From NCBI RefSeq assembly GCF_000220175.1, contig NZ_AFPU01000001.1, positions 1,089,512 to 1,153,511 of the forward strand: 64,000 nucleotides of DNA. The letters are read 5' to 3'. The stretch is from Nitrosarchaeum koreense MY1 (GTDB lineage: Archaea; Thermoproteota; Nitrososphaeria; Nitrososphaerales; Nitrosopumilaceae). This document shows, in pieces, positions 1-7,677 of the stretch. Numbering within the stretch: the first letter of the stretch is position 1; every line of letters starts with the position of its first letter. The notes below the pieces were generated by a model that was not told the origin of the DNA, made no database searches, and saw only the letters and a program-made list of their open reading frames with translations. A program made the position numbers and the translations under genes.

Positions 1-1040
1 ATATCTGGTGAAAATATCTGATCTACTGCGCCAGTGTGATCTGCATGAGAATGTGAATAAATCATATGAGTTATTGGTTCTGAAGTCACATCTTTAATTG
101 CATCAAGATATTTTTCTCCAATAGGCTGTGGTGCATCAACTACAACTACACCTTGTCCTGTTGTAACAAACATTGTCTGATAACCGCTACCAACTAACCA
201 GTACACATTGTTAGCAATCTCTGTTACAAAGTATCTCTTTTCTCCAATAACTACAGGGTTGATAGTGTAATCAAGAGTGCTTTCAAATATTCCTGCAGGG
301 GGTTCTACACATTCGCCTTTATGGTCCATGGCAACATGTTCTGCATTAAGAGCACACATGTTTCCATAGATCTTTGCATCCATTCCACATACAGGATCAT
401 ACTCTAATGTACATGCAACAATTGGTTTTTCAACATACCATCCTCGTTCTTTTAGCTTGTTAACTGACTCATGATTAACACATACGGGAGATATGTCATG
501 TTTGAAGATTAATTCTAAAGGTTCGGCACAGATCACGCTACCTGCAGGAATTCCTGCGTTGCCCTGCTGTAATGGTCTCAGGTAAGGTTGTTTTATTCCA
601 TCCATAACACAGACTTTTCCAGCATAGATGCCAGGTCCACATCTATCATTTAATACACAAATTTTACCAAGTGAAACAAATCCAGGAGCACATAGATTTT
701 TGTAAGGTACATGTCTTGACGAAGATTTTTCTTCGATTATTTTTACTAGTTCATATTTTTTGCTTGAAGCATCAGCTGGAGGATTTGCTACATCGGTTAC
801 TTTAACAGAGAGTTTGTATGAGTTTCCATCTACAAAATCAAATCCTGTGATTTTATCGTAAAAATTAGTCCATTCTGATTTTTCATCATCTCTTATTTGC
901 ATGCATTTTTGTGGGCCAACTCCAACACAATCAACCAAATTTGGGCCAACAAAGATGGTTTTTATTTCTTCAGCATATGATAGCGGAATTGAAAATACAA
1001 AAAATACAGACAGTACGATTAATGGAATCGTAGATTTCAC
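1..1040 (-). CDS. Secreted DUF4377-like / Kazal-like / metallo-beta-lactamase-fold protein (C-terminus cut by window edge)
   Basis: This is the first 346 residues of a longer protein that runs off the left edge. It starts at a GTG at 1040-1038; an upstream ATG is out of frame. Residues 1-23 form a signal peptide ending in SYA-EE. Residues 30-85 (FVGPNLVDCVGVGPQKCMQI) look like a DUF4377 domain. Residues 117-145 hold a Cys-rich CAPG/CGPG stretch. Residues 210-244 form a Kazal-like disulfide module (YDPVCGMDAKIYGNMC). From about 255 a metallo-beta-lactamase fold begins, with the metal-binding motif HSHADH at 330-335. The protein should act outside the membrane as a hydrolase of unknown substrate. 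The domain order is read from the sequence; the substrate cannot be inferred. Confidence 0.85.
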   Translation of the reverse strand, partial: MKSTIPLIVLSVFFVFSIPLSYAEEIKTIFVGPNLVDCVGVGPQKCMQIRDDEKSEWTNFYDKITGFDFVDGNSYKLSVKVTDVANPPADASSKKYELVKIIEEKSSSRHVPYKNLCAPGFVSLGKICVLNDRCGPGIYAGKVCVMDGIKQPYLRPLQQGNAGIPAGSVICAEPLELIFKHDISPVCVNHESVNKLKERGWYVEKPIVACTLEYDPVCGMDAKIYGNMCALNAEHVAMDHKGECVEPPAGIFESTLDYTINPVVIGEKRYFVTEIANNVYWLVGSGYQTMFVTTGQGVVVVDAPQPIGEKYLDAIKDVTSEPITHMIYSHSHADHTGAVDQIFSPD

Positions 1041-1090
1041 AATAAATTACAATTAAGATCATTTTTATCTTTAACGTTTTGAGATTGTTT

Positions 1091-1450
1091 ATGAATAAAA
1101 TAATTCCTATCGGAATAGGATGCGTAGCTGTTGGGATTATTATGACGATGATTTTTTCAGGAGATACCAAACCAATTCCTCCTGTAACACAGCACGATTT
1201 ACGAATACTAATTGATCAATGGATGAAAAACCCAGATAAAGATGACAGAAGTCAACGCCTAGAAATAATGAAGGCATACTATACTTTTGAAGAATCAGGT
1301 CAGAAATTATCAGACGACCAAGAAGGCAGAGTGATGTTAAACCAGATTAGAAAAATGGTTAGCTTTGATATTCCAAAAACAGAACTTGATCAAATGAAAC
1401 AAGAGATTCGTGATGAACTAAGACAATTAGGATTCAAAATAGAATCTTGA
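1091..1450 (+). CDS. Small membrane-anchored protein of unknown function
   Basis: The 119-residue protein begins at ATG 1091; an in-frame TTG at 1079 would add four residues. Residues 3-22 form one hydrophobic membrane anchor (IIPIGIGCVAVGIIMTMIF). The rest is charged and helical (DQMKQEIRDELRQLGF) and probably lies on the cytoplasmic or outer face as a short coiled coil. The gene is divergent from the exoprotein on its left and ends about 90 bp from the cbtA stop. I do not recognise a family. Confidence 0.6.
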   Translation: MNKIIPIGIGCVAVGIIMTMIFSGDTKPIPPVTQHDLRILIDQWMKNPDKDDRSQRLEIMKAYYTFEESGQKLSDDQEGRVMLNQIRKMVSFDIPKTELDQMKQEIRDELRQLGFKIES

Positions 1451-1537
1451 GTCATAAATGAGAATACTAGCAAAAGACAGTTTGAATCGTTATTGGAAAA
1501 ATGGACGCAGACAGACATGAAATTTAAAAATTACAAA

Positions 1538-2269
1538 CTAATATTTTTCTAGTTTAATTTGAGAATCAGGTCGAAATTTGCTCCAAAATATGCCTAAAAT
1601 AGTAGCTACAGATACCCAAAATACACTAACTGCAATAACAGACATTGTTCTAAAGTCATTTACCAATTCCATAGGTGCAGATATTTCATCAGGATTTGGA
1701 GGCATCACTACAAACACTATGCTGATAAAAATTGTATATCCAACAAAGGCAACAATCTTTTTTTGTGATTGTAATTTTTTGTATAATTGATAAAATCCCA
1801 CTGCACCAAAACTAGAGATTGTGATAAATGAAAGATATAGAATTGATCTCAGTATTACAGTTTCAGGGTCACCTACTGTTGGTGGATTTGCAGGATATTT
1901 CAAAAACGGTATAAAGTAAATTGCTAGCCACATTATTGCCGCAAGTGTAAATGTTTTTTTCAGATCAGTTCTTCCAGGTAATGAACTTCTAGAATATGCG
2001 TAAACAAGTCCAAACAACGCACCAATGGATGTTCCCAAAATTGCTCCAGCTAAAACCTGTCCACCTTTTTGCCAGTATCGATATGAATCAAATTCTGCTC
2101 TAAATTCAGGAGTGTCTTTTTCTTCACCCGATGCAAATAGATGTTGATTTTCAATTCCAATTGCCGTGTCAAGATAGGGTTCAACAAGTATCAAATTTGC
2201 AACACCATGTATGGTACCTGCAAGAGCACCTGAAATCAAAACAATTGCAAGAAATAAAGCTGTTTTCAT
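1538..2269 (-). CDS. cbtA: Cobalt transporter subunit CbtA (predicted)
   Basis: This 243-residue protein has about five to six membrane segments and the features of the CbtA family: an N-terminal helix (LFLAIVLISGALAGTIHGVA), a central EFDSYRYWQKGGQVLAGAILG segment, and a PFLKYPANPPTVGDPETV loop between helices. CbtA is a predicted cobalt permease subunit, named because in bacteria it lies under B12 riboswitches with CbtB. Here it directly follows cbtB, with 6 bp between the genes, so they form an operon. Cobalt supply fits the B12-dependent methionine synthase encoded near the right end of the window. Transport specificity is inferred from the family. Confidence 0.88.
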   Translation of the reverse strand: MKTALFLAIVLISGALAGTIHGVANLILVEPYLDTAIGIENQHLFASGEEKDTPEFRAEFDSYRYWQKGGQVLAGAILGTSIGALFGLVYAYSRSSLPGRTDLKKTFTLAAIMWLAIYFIPFLKYPANPPTVGDPETVILRSILYLSFITISSFGAVGFYQLYKKLQSQKKIVAFVGYTIFISIVFVVMPPNPDEISAPMELVNDFRTMSVIAVSVFWVSVATILGIFWSKFRPDSQIKLEKY

Positions 2270-2275
2270 ATCATC

Positions 2276-2491
2276 TTAATGGCACGGGAATCCCGCTGCA
2301 TGTCTCATGTCGTGAGTTAATTCATGAATGTAAAGATCCTCAAATGCTTGGTTACCTAAAACAATGCTAAACAAATGTCCTTGATCGTAACCTACAAGGA
2401 ATAATCCAAATGCAAAAACAATTGCCAAAATTGCAACTGAAAGAATAGGAACATTAGATTTTGAAACTATAATTTCTTTTGATTGCGACAT
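2276..2491 (-). CDS. cbtB: Cobalt transporter subunit CbtB (predicted)
   Basis: This 71-residue protein has one transmembrane segment (residues 14-34) followed by a His-rich tail, HELTHDMRHAAGFPCH. That is the CbtB pattern: a single-pass membrane protein with C-terminal histidines likely to bind the metal. It is the first gene of the cbtBA operon. I see no cobalamin-riboswitch-like structure in the 2492-2660 leader region. Confidence 0.88.
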   Translation of the reverse strand: MSQSKEIIVSKSNVPILSVAILAIVFAFGLFLVGYDQGHLFSIVLGNQAFEDLYIHELTHDMRHAAGFPCH

Positions 2492-2663
2492 GAATCATGT
2501 GATTTTGCACCACGTACTTAAACGGTTGGATGGTTTATCCAATTAATATACTCTAGGCATGAAAATAATATGAACGTATGAAAAAATACAATTATTCTAC
2601 ATTCATGGAATTAACAAATAGAATCACAATCAGATTTAAAATATAAAATACATTTTAAAATTT

Positions 2664-2771
2664 GTGATTCTGGTCATAACAAAAATATGCAGTCATTGCG
2701 ATAATGTTTATTCACATTTCACAAAAAAATCAAATGCATGCCCTAAATGCAGAATTCAATATGACGTGTAG
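2664..2771 (+). CDS. Candidate zinc-finger microprotein
   Basis: An open frame of 35 residues from a GTG at 2664 encodes two CxxC knuckles (CSHCDNVYSHF and CPKCRIQYDV), a minimal zinc-ribbon arrangement. Small proteins of this kind are common in Nitrosopumilus-like genomes. The GTG start is uncertain. The frame lies directly upstream of a second, frameshifted zinc-ribbon gene on the same strand. The function is unknown. Confidence 0.45.
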   Translation: MILVITKICSHCDNVYSHFTKKSNACPKCRIQYDV

Positions 2772-2779
2772 GGGAATTT

Positions 2780-2906
2780 GTGAGAGACACCGTGTTGAAA
2801 AAACAGATACACAGACAACACTAAAAGATGTACTTCATGTAATGTATACTTGACATATGACGGAATAAAATGTCCTTGCTGCAGCACACAATTACGTTCT
2901 AAGTGA
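2780..2906 (+). pseudogene. Frameshifted zinc-ribbon microprotein gene
   Basis: The downstream frame reads KRCTSCNVYLTYDGIKCPCC and ends at TGA 2904-2906. This is a zinc-ribbon sequence with CxxC and CPCC knuckles, but it has no start codon in frame. The frame beginning at GTG 2780 (VRDTVLKK) joins it exactly if one A is removed from the A6 run at 2798-2803, giving a protein of about 41 residues. It is either a true pseudogene, a site of programmed slippage, or a homopolymer sequencing error. Confidence 0.6.
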
Positions 2907-2942
2907 AAGTCAAAATTTCGTAATTAGTGATAAAGTAAAAAT

Positions 2943-4055
2943 CTAAAATCGTGGGATCATTTTGGTTTTTGCAGTTACTGCAATTATTGAAATGATTGCA
3001 ATTGCTAGAATCATCATTGCAACTGTACCAAACTCTGGAACTGATACTTGTACAATATCCATGTCTGAGATAATTGTATCAATTTTTTGATTGACTTCAG
3101 ATGAAGAGGCACCGGTTTTAATCATGTCTCTTAGTTCTATTCGCATATTGGTTTCAACTTTTTCCATAAGTTCTTGCTGTCCTGCTTGCACTAGTGGAGC
3201 CTCCAAGAATTCAAAGTTATCAAGATATGCTTTGGTAGCAAGACTAAGTGCTAAATCGGTATTTCCATTGGCATATTCGGTCTTGGCTTGGGTAAGTAGA
3301 CTTTTGATTGTATCAACGTAAACTATTAAGTCTGCATCTTCGCTTTCTAGTCCAAGTATTTCATCAATCTCATGAATAATTCCTCCTGAGATTGTTTCAA
3401 CATCTTCTGGGTCTGCTCTGTTATCATATGCATTCCATAAACCAGTGTAAAGTTCTTCAATCGCTTCTACCTCATGTTCAGGCAAATCAGACTTTACCTC
3501 ATCAAAGATTTGCTGTGATCTCCAGACAAATGCAGAGCCATCCTGAAACTCTGCCATCTCACCTATCACACCGTCAGATACTGCTTCATGATACTCTGCA
3601 ATTGAGGTTTGTAGTAATATTTTCATCAAGTTAATTTTAAAATCAGGATCATTACTTAATTCAGAGCCTACAACTGTTTGTCGTGCAATGGATACTACCT
3701 CTTTTGCATCATCAATTGCTTGCTGTGCTTGATCGCGAGATACAGTAGTGGTTGCTTTTTGTCCAAGATTCATCAAAATGGTTTGGACTTGAGAGTCAAG
3801 TACTGGATCAGATGCTTGCAGTATTGGCTTCATTGAGTCATATAGTTCGGCTACTGGGTGTGTTGCATGAACCAATGCAAGTTCTGCATTCTTTTCATCA
3901 AGATTCTGTTCTAATGCCCAAAAATGGCCTAGTGTTTCTTCAAGGGACGATGCAAAAGAGAGCTTGTCTTGGTCTGATTCTGCAAAAATTAATGGTGAAG
4001 TAGAAATCATAAAAACAGCAAAAACAAAAGATATGGCAGTTATGTTATTCAACAA
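2943..4055 (-). CDS. PEFG-CTERM surface protein, mostly helical
   Basis: This 370-residue exported protein has an N-terminal signal peptide (residues 1-25, ending PLIFAES) and a C-terminal sorting signal: VPEFGTVAMMILAIAI followed by a hydrophobic helix and the basic end KTKMIPRF. That matches the thaumarchaeal PEFG-CTERM signal, which is thought to be processed by an archaeosortase. The middle is acidic and helical, with repeated A/L-rich heptads (for example QAKTEYANGNTDLALSLATK), so it may form an extended helical bundle at the cell surface. The start is a TTG, and the next codon is also TTG. Its function is unknown. Confidence 0.8.
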   Translation of the reverse strand: MLNNITAISFVFAVFMISTSPLIFAESDQDKLSFASSLEETLGHFWALEQNLDEKNAELALVHATHPVAELYDSMKPILQASDPVLDSQVQTILMNLGQKATTTVSRDQAQQAIDDAKEVVSIARQTVVGSELSNDPDFKINLMKILLQTSIAEYHEAVSDGVIGEMAEFQDGSAFVWRSQQIFDEVKSDLPEHEVEAIEELYTGLWNAYDNRADPEDVETISGGIIHEIDEILGLESEDADLIVYVDTIKSLLTQAKTEYANGNTDLALSLATKAYLDNFEFLEAPLVQAGQQELMEKVETNMRIELRDMIKTGASSSEVNQKIDTIISDMDIVQVSVPEFGTVAMMILAIAIISIIAVTAKTKMIPRF

Positions 4056-4140
4056 AAATTTACACGATAAATAAATGATTTAAATGGTTTGCACATTATG
4101 TGATATTGTTCTATAATCATAGAATAGATATTTGAAAAAA

Positions 4141-4308
4141 TTACAAATTATCTAAGCAAATTAAAATCAGTTTTTTAATGAAGATGTGTTTGTGATCTTC
4201 TTTTTGTTTACAACGCTTACACAAAGTAGACACTATCAAATTGCATTTTGAGCATTTATCAAACTCGTCAACTTCACAACCACAAATCCTACACAGTTTA
4301 TTGTTCAT
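4141..4308 (-). CDS. Small cysteine-rich zinc-finger protein
   Basis: A 55-residue frame starts at ATG 4308. It has four Cys pairs or knuckles: CRICGC near residue 6, CSKC near 19, and CKRC near 30 followed by a His-containing stretch (EDHKHIF). This suggests one or two zinc sites of B-box or ring-like spacing. The family is not recognised. It lies just downstream of the dimeric alpha-beta barrel-like gene on the same strand. Confidence 0.6.
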   Translation of the reverse strand: MNNKLCRICGCEVDEFDKCSKCNLIVSTLCKRCKQKEDHKHIFIKKLILICLDNL

Positions 4309-4326
4309 AAGAGAAAAAACATTCTG

Positions 4327-4626
4327 TCAATGTGACAGAATTGAGAGTAATGGCATAGCATCCCACTGTAACATGTGATAATCAAGTATTCCTGAGCATA
4401 TCTTGCCATATTTTTCATAAAATATTTTTGCCTCTTGTGCAGTTCCCTCAAATACAGCCATACTTGTCTTGTTGTCACTAAATGCGCCAGACCACATAAT
4501 TTTTCCATTTGCATGCCAATCATCAATTAATTCGCTAATTAATGGAGTGATTTTTTCCAAGTCATGCATGTTAGTTGCGTCCTTGAAACTACTGACTAAA
4601 ACCCAAGGGATTTTTTGATCAGTCAT
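4327..4626 (-). CDS. Conserved small protein, possible dimeric alpha/beta barrel fold
   Basis: The protein is about 99 residues. ATG 4626 (MTDQKIPWVLVSS) is preferred over ATG 4641 because a TATA-like TATTTATT lies about 25 nt upstream of it, as for a leaderless transcript. The sequence alternates beta strands and helices (WVLVSSF, LISELIDDWHANGKIMWSG, SMAVFEGTAQEAKIFYEKY) in a pattern like ferredoxin-like or YCII/DUF3303-type domains. This fold assignment is an inference. No catalytic motif is visible. Confidence 0.6.
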   Translation of the reverse strand: MTDQKIPWVLVSSFKDATNMHDLEKITPLISELIDDWHANGKIMWSGAFSDNKTSMAVFEGTAQEAKIFYEKYGKICSGILDYHMLQWDAMPLLSILSH

Positions 4627-4837
4627 GTTTGTTTGTTCCATGAAATAAATACCCCAAAATAGAATTTATCATTATAGATTATTCCATCAATCTATTTTAC
4701 ATTAACATAACACGAGTTTGATTTCAAAGCATAGAATAACTTTAGATAACATTCTGTATTTTTAATAACATTTGCAACACTAGAATAGTGTGATGTGTGT
4801 GATTTTTTATTGTATGCACTGCACATATTCTGACCAA

Positions 4838-4934
4838 GAGACCATTAACCAAAAAACTTGTTTTGCTTCATCCACGTGCTTCAGGATCTAGTTGCTATTG
4901 GCATTACAAGTCGTCTTAGTTGGTTAATGGTCTC
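4838..4934. repeat. 15-bp perfect inverted repeat enclosing 67 bp; candidate structured RNA or MITE remnant
   Basis: GAGACCATTAACCAA at 4838-4852 is repeated as its exact reverse complement at 4920-4934. Inside it, ACTTGTTTTGC (from 4856) can pair imperfectly with GCATTACAAGT (near 4901), extending the stem after an internal loop. The unpaired centre contains a CACGTG palindrome near 4874. The element fills most of the 371-bp gap between 4627 and 4997, which otherwise holds nothing I can assign. No target-site duplication or transposase was seen. Confidence 0.6.
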
Positions 4935-4997
4935 AATTTTTTAACGAAAATTTATAATTCCAACAGAGATTAGACAAGACCAAATATTTTATTCTAA

Positions 4998-6134
4998 ATG
5001 GATGAAAAAACAGTTCGAGTTCCATCAAATTGGTTTGATACTCCTGTACTAAAATTTTTATTAAAAACCATTACTGTTCATTACGTATTTTACTTTAAAT
5101 GCAAAAAAGTCCATTTAAGATCATTGCAAAAGACATTGTCTATATTTGGACTAGCTGCCATGCTGTTTATTGGAATAATTTCTCTTGCAATAGCAGAATC
5201 TAATGAGCAACTTATTTTAGATAATACAGCACAATCAGTTGAAATTCCTAAATGGATTAAAGATAATGCAAAGAACCATTCAATTCAAAACAACTCTAAA
5301 CAAGACATCATCTCATTGCTTGAGAATTTATCAAACATTGGAATGATAAAAAATATCGCGCATATTCAAATGCAGATCTATGATATACCACCTAAAGGTA
5401 AAATGGATTTTGTAAGTATCTCTGGAAATGTAAATGAGCATGGAAGATCAGGATTTGTGACATTAGAGATACAAAAACCAGATAATACAAAAGAAATTCT
5501 ACGTACACCCGTATTGGAAACTGGTTTGTATTCTACAGTTTTTTCAATTAATGATCAATCACAAAAAGGAACATATCGAGTGGTATCTGAATTTAATGGC
5601 AAACAACTTTTTGTAAGCTATTTCTCTATTGCAGATAATGTTAATGACTCCAAAAGAATTCCATCATGGTTTGTTACTACTTTTCACTGGTGGATTGACG
5701 ACAAAATAACTGATGCAGAATTCATTCAGAATATTCAATATCTTATAGATAACAAAATCCTAATTATTTTTATAAATAGTCAAGCCACTCCAGAACTAGA
5801 ACTTTCTGTGGATGGTCAACATTTGGTTCGAAGAGGTACAACTCACACCATAACATCGCATATCACTTACGGAGAGAAACCCGTTGAAGGTGCAAGAGTA
5901 ACGTTGACAATAGAAGATTATGATGAAGACATAATTCGAGAATTCAATGGATTTTCTAATAATTATGGAGAGTTTGTTTTCTCATGGGAGATTCCTAAAA
6001 AATATGACGACCTTGAAACTCTACTTGCATATGTAAGTGTGACCTACGAGGATTCATCTGTGACAAAATTATTTAAATTTCAAGTATATTGTATGCCTAG
6101 CGAATCTAATTGCAAGATTGATGGAAATAGATGA
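4998..6134 (+). CDS. Secreted multi-domain protein with W-rich module and Ig-like domain
   Basis: This 378-residue protein carries a signal/anchor helix at about residues 45-68 (IFGLAAMLFIGIISLAIAES). The 40 residues before it are unusual, so the true start may be further in, for example TTG 5124. After the helix come a beta domain, then a W-rich module (IPSWFVTTFHWWIDDKI, TDAEFIQNIQYLIDNKIL), then an Ig-like or carboxypeptidase-regulatory-like beta domain (residues 265-360, GEKPVEGARVTLTI). A related W-rich module occurs in the secreted protein at 48932-49561. It is likely exposed on the cell surface; its function is unknown. Confidence 0.7.
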   Translation: MDEKTVRVPSNWFDTPVLKFLLKTITVHYVFYFKCKKVHLRSLQKTLSIFGLAAMLFIGIISLAIAESNEQLILDNTAQSVEIPKWIKDNAKNHSIQNNSKQDIISLLENLSNIGMIKNIAHIQMQIYDIPPKGKMDFVSISGNVNEHGRSGFVTLEIQKPDNTKEILRTPVLETGLYSTVFSINDQSQKGTYRVVSEFNGKQLFVSYFSIADNVNDSKRIPSWFVTTFHWWIDDKITDAEFIQNIQYLIDNKILIIFINSQATPELELSVDGQHLVRRGTTHTITSHITYGEKPVEGARVTLTIEDYDEDIIREFNGFSNNYGEFVFSWEIPKKYDDLETLLAYVSVTYEDSSVTKLFKFQVYCMPSESNCKIDGNR

Positions 6135-6143
6135 CATGCGATT

Positions 6144-6719
6144 TTAATTATTTAGTTTCAATAACATTTGAGCTAGATTAGCACCAATCTTTTTTACTTG
6201 TTGCTCTTGTTTTTGATCTTTCATAGTTCCATCCAAATTGAAAGCTTCGTGAGCTTTTGATATTGCTACTTGGGTTGGAATTACAAGGACTCCCATATTT
6301 TCAAGAATTGCACGAACATGAACTAGTCCTCGCAATCCTCCCAATCCACCAGGTGATGCACTCATTATTCCTGCTACTTTATTTTTAAAACAAGACAGTG
6401 GTGATTCGTCATTGTCTTGTCTTGATGTCCAATCAATTGTATTTTTGAGAACGCCAGAAATTGAACTGTTGTATTCGGGAGATGATATTAAAAATCCATG
6501 ATGAGATAACATCAATTCTTTTAGTTTACGTGTATTAGATGGCAGTCCTTCTTTTTTTTCCAAATCTTCATCATAAAGTGGCATTTGAAAATCACGAAGA
6601 TCAATTATTGTTACATCTGCACCTGCTTCTTTTGCTCCAGCAGATGCTACCTTGACTAGTCTTTTGTTAAATGATTCAGTTCTAGTGCTACCTGCAAATG
6701 CAAGTATTTTTGGAATCAT
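6144..6719 (-). CDS. NAD(P)H-dependent FMN reductase
   Basis: This 191-residue protein has a flavodoxin-like fold. The FMN phosphate loop is at residues 9-18 (GSTRTESFNK), the SSPEYNSSISGVLKNTIDW segment follows at about 80-98, and ASPGGLGGLRG lies near 120. These are the hallmarks of the NADPH-dependent FMN reductase family (ArsH/ChrR/YieF-like), soluble enzymes that reduce quinones, chromate or flavin. It lies at the end of a redox gene group on the minus strand, but with separate spacing from the gene upstream. Confidence 0.9.
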   Translation of the reverse strand: MIPKILAFAGSTRTESFNKRLVKVASAGAKEAGADVTIIDLRDFQMPLYDEDLEKKEGLPSNTRKLKELMLSHHGFLISSPEYNSSISGVLKNTIDWTSRQDNDESPLSCFKNKVAGIMSASPGGLGGLRGLVHVRAILENMGVLVIPTQVAISKAHEAFNLDGTMKDQKQEQQVKKIGANLAQMLLKLNN

Positions 6720-6753
6720 AAATAAATTTGGTAATTGTTATTTAACAAGTTTT

Positions 6754-7212
6754 CTAGGACTTGCAATTGTTTATTTCATTGAATTTTGCCCAAGTTTGAG
6801 CAAATGAATTCATTGCAATGTGAACAAATTGATCATATGATTTTACCATGGATAATTTTGTATCCACATATGACTGTCGATACTTTGAGCCCAAATCAAT
6901 CCAATTCTGGTATGAACTACTTAATGACTCTATATACTTGTCAAATTCCTTTAGAGTTTCTTGAGGAATGTTTAGTTTATCAAAGAATTCTTTTTGCGAG
7001 ATATAACATGTACCAAACATGTCATCAAATGAATGAAGATATGCAGTATACAAATCAGAGTATTGTTGCATAGTTAATGGTAGTTGACATTCCATTTTTT
7101 TAACTATTTCAGATGTCCTGTTTTTCATAATATCACAGATTGAAATTGGAGATTCATCAGATTTAGTATTTTTTGACAAGGTTGTAATATACACTTGAAG
7201 AGATAAAAACAT
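6754..7212 (-). CDS. Helical phasin-like protein
   Basis: This 152-residue all-helical protein (or 124 residues from the internal ATG at 7128) has amphipathic segments with regularly spaced aromatic residues (MQQYSDLYTAYLHSFDDMF; FAQTWAKFNEI). The layout resembles phasins, which coat polyhydroxyalkanoate granules, but the match is by pattern only. A TATA-like TATAAT lies at about 7225-7230. It sits between the FMN reductase and the HxlR regulator. The function is uncertain. Confidence 0.6.
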   Translation of the reverse strand: MFLSLQVYITTLSKNTKSDESPISICDIMKNRTSEIVKKMECQLPLTMQQYSDLYTAYLHSFDDMFGTCYISQKEFFDKLNIPQETLKEFDKYIESLSSSYQNWIDLGSKYRQSYVDTKLSMVKSYDQFVHIAMNSFAQTWAKFNEINNCKS

Positions 7213-7252
7213 TTTCCAAATTTGTATAATATTTAGTTGTAAGATAACTTAC

Positions 7253-7609
7253 TCAACGTTTCTTTGTGGGTTTTTTTCTTTGTTCAACCCATTTATCAAG
7301 ATGTCTTAGAATTTTCCCAAGATCTTGTGTATGTTTTGTTATACTGTATTCTACACGTATTGGTACTTGAGCATAAATTTTTTTTGTGATTAGACCATTA
7401 TCTTCAAGATCACGTAATCTCTCAGATAATACAGTATTACTTATCATTGGGATGGCTTTTTTTATTTCATTGAATCGTGTGGATTTACTTTCTGAAAGTT
7501 TTTTCAAAATTAATAGAGCCCAAGTCTTTCCAAGAACGCTCCAGATTTCATCAACCTGACATTCAACATGATTACGAGTCCTTGCCTCTTTCTCAAATTC
7601 TGTTTCCAT
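7253..7609 (-). CDS. HxlR-family winged-helix transcriptional regulator
   Basis: The protein is 118 residues from ATG 7609 (METEFEKEART). It has the HxlR signature: an early Cys (VECQVDEIWSVLGKTWALLIL), the recognition region MISNTVLSERLRDLEDNGLI and the wing VRVEY-like VPIRVEYSITKHTQDLGKIL. HxlR regulators often sense reactive electrophiles or oxidants through the N-terminal Cys and control adjacent redox enzymes. Pirin, a nitroreductase and an FMN reductase flank it here. A dyad overlaps its likely transcription start, which suggests autoregulation. Confidence 0.92.
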   Translation of the reverse strand: METEFEKEARTRNHVECQVDEIWSVLGKTWALLILKKLSESKSTRFNEIKKAIPMISNTVLSERLRDLEDNGLITKKIYAQVPIRVEYSITKHTQDLGKILRHLDKWVEQRKKPTKKR

Positions 7610-7612
7610 ACC

Positions 7613-7640
7613 TAGTAGCAAAATACTATCTAATTATAAA
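7613..7640 (-). promoter_or_regulatory. Candidate HxlR promoter and operator dyad
   Basis: TAGTA-GCAAAA-TACTA at 7613-7628 is a perfect 5-bp dyad immediately upstream of the hxlR ATG. A TATA-like TTATAAA (read on the plus strand, 7634-7640) lies about 27 nt before the start, which fits a leaderless transcript whose start the dyad would cover. Similar TAGT/ACTA dyads lie before the pirin gene. Confidence 0.4.
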
Positions 7641-7677
7641 AAGGAATTTGTGGAAAGAGTTTAGAATTAAATTTATT

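Noticed and set aside
970..1170. Minus-strand open frame opposite the start region of the exoprotein
   Set aside because: It overlaps the signal-peptide region of the GTG-started gene in another frame and has no family features.
2492..2660. Cobalamin riboswitch before cbtBA
   Set aside because: The leader region has no recognisable B12-box-like sequence.
4838..4934. tRNA or insertion sequence at the inverted repeat
   Set aside because: No cloverleaf, no T-loop motif such as GTTCRAATC, and no transposase or direct repeats were found.
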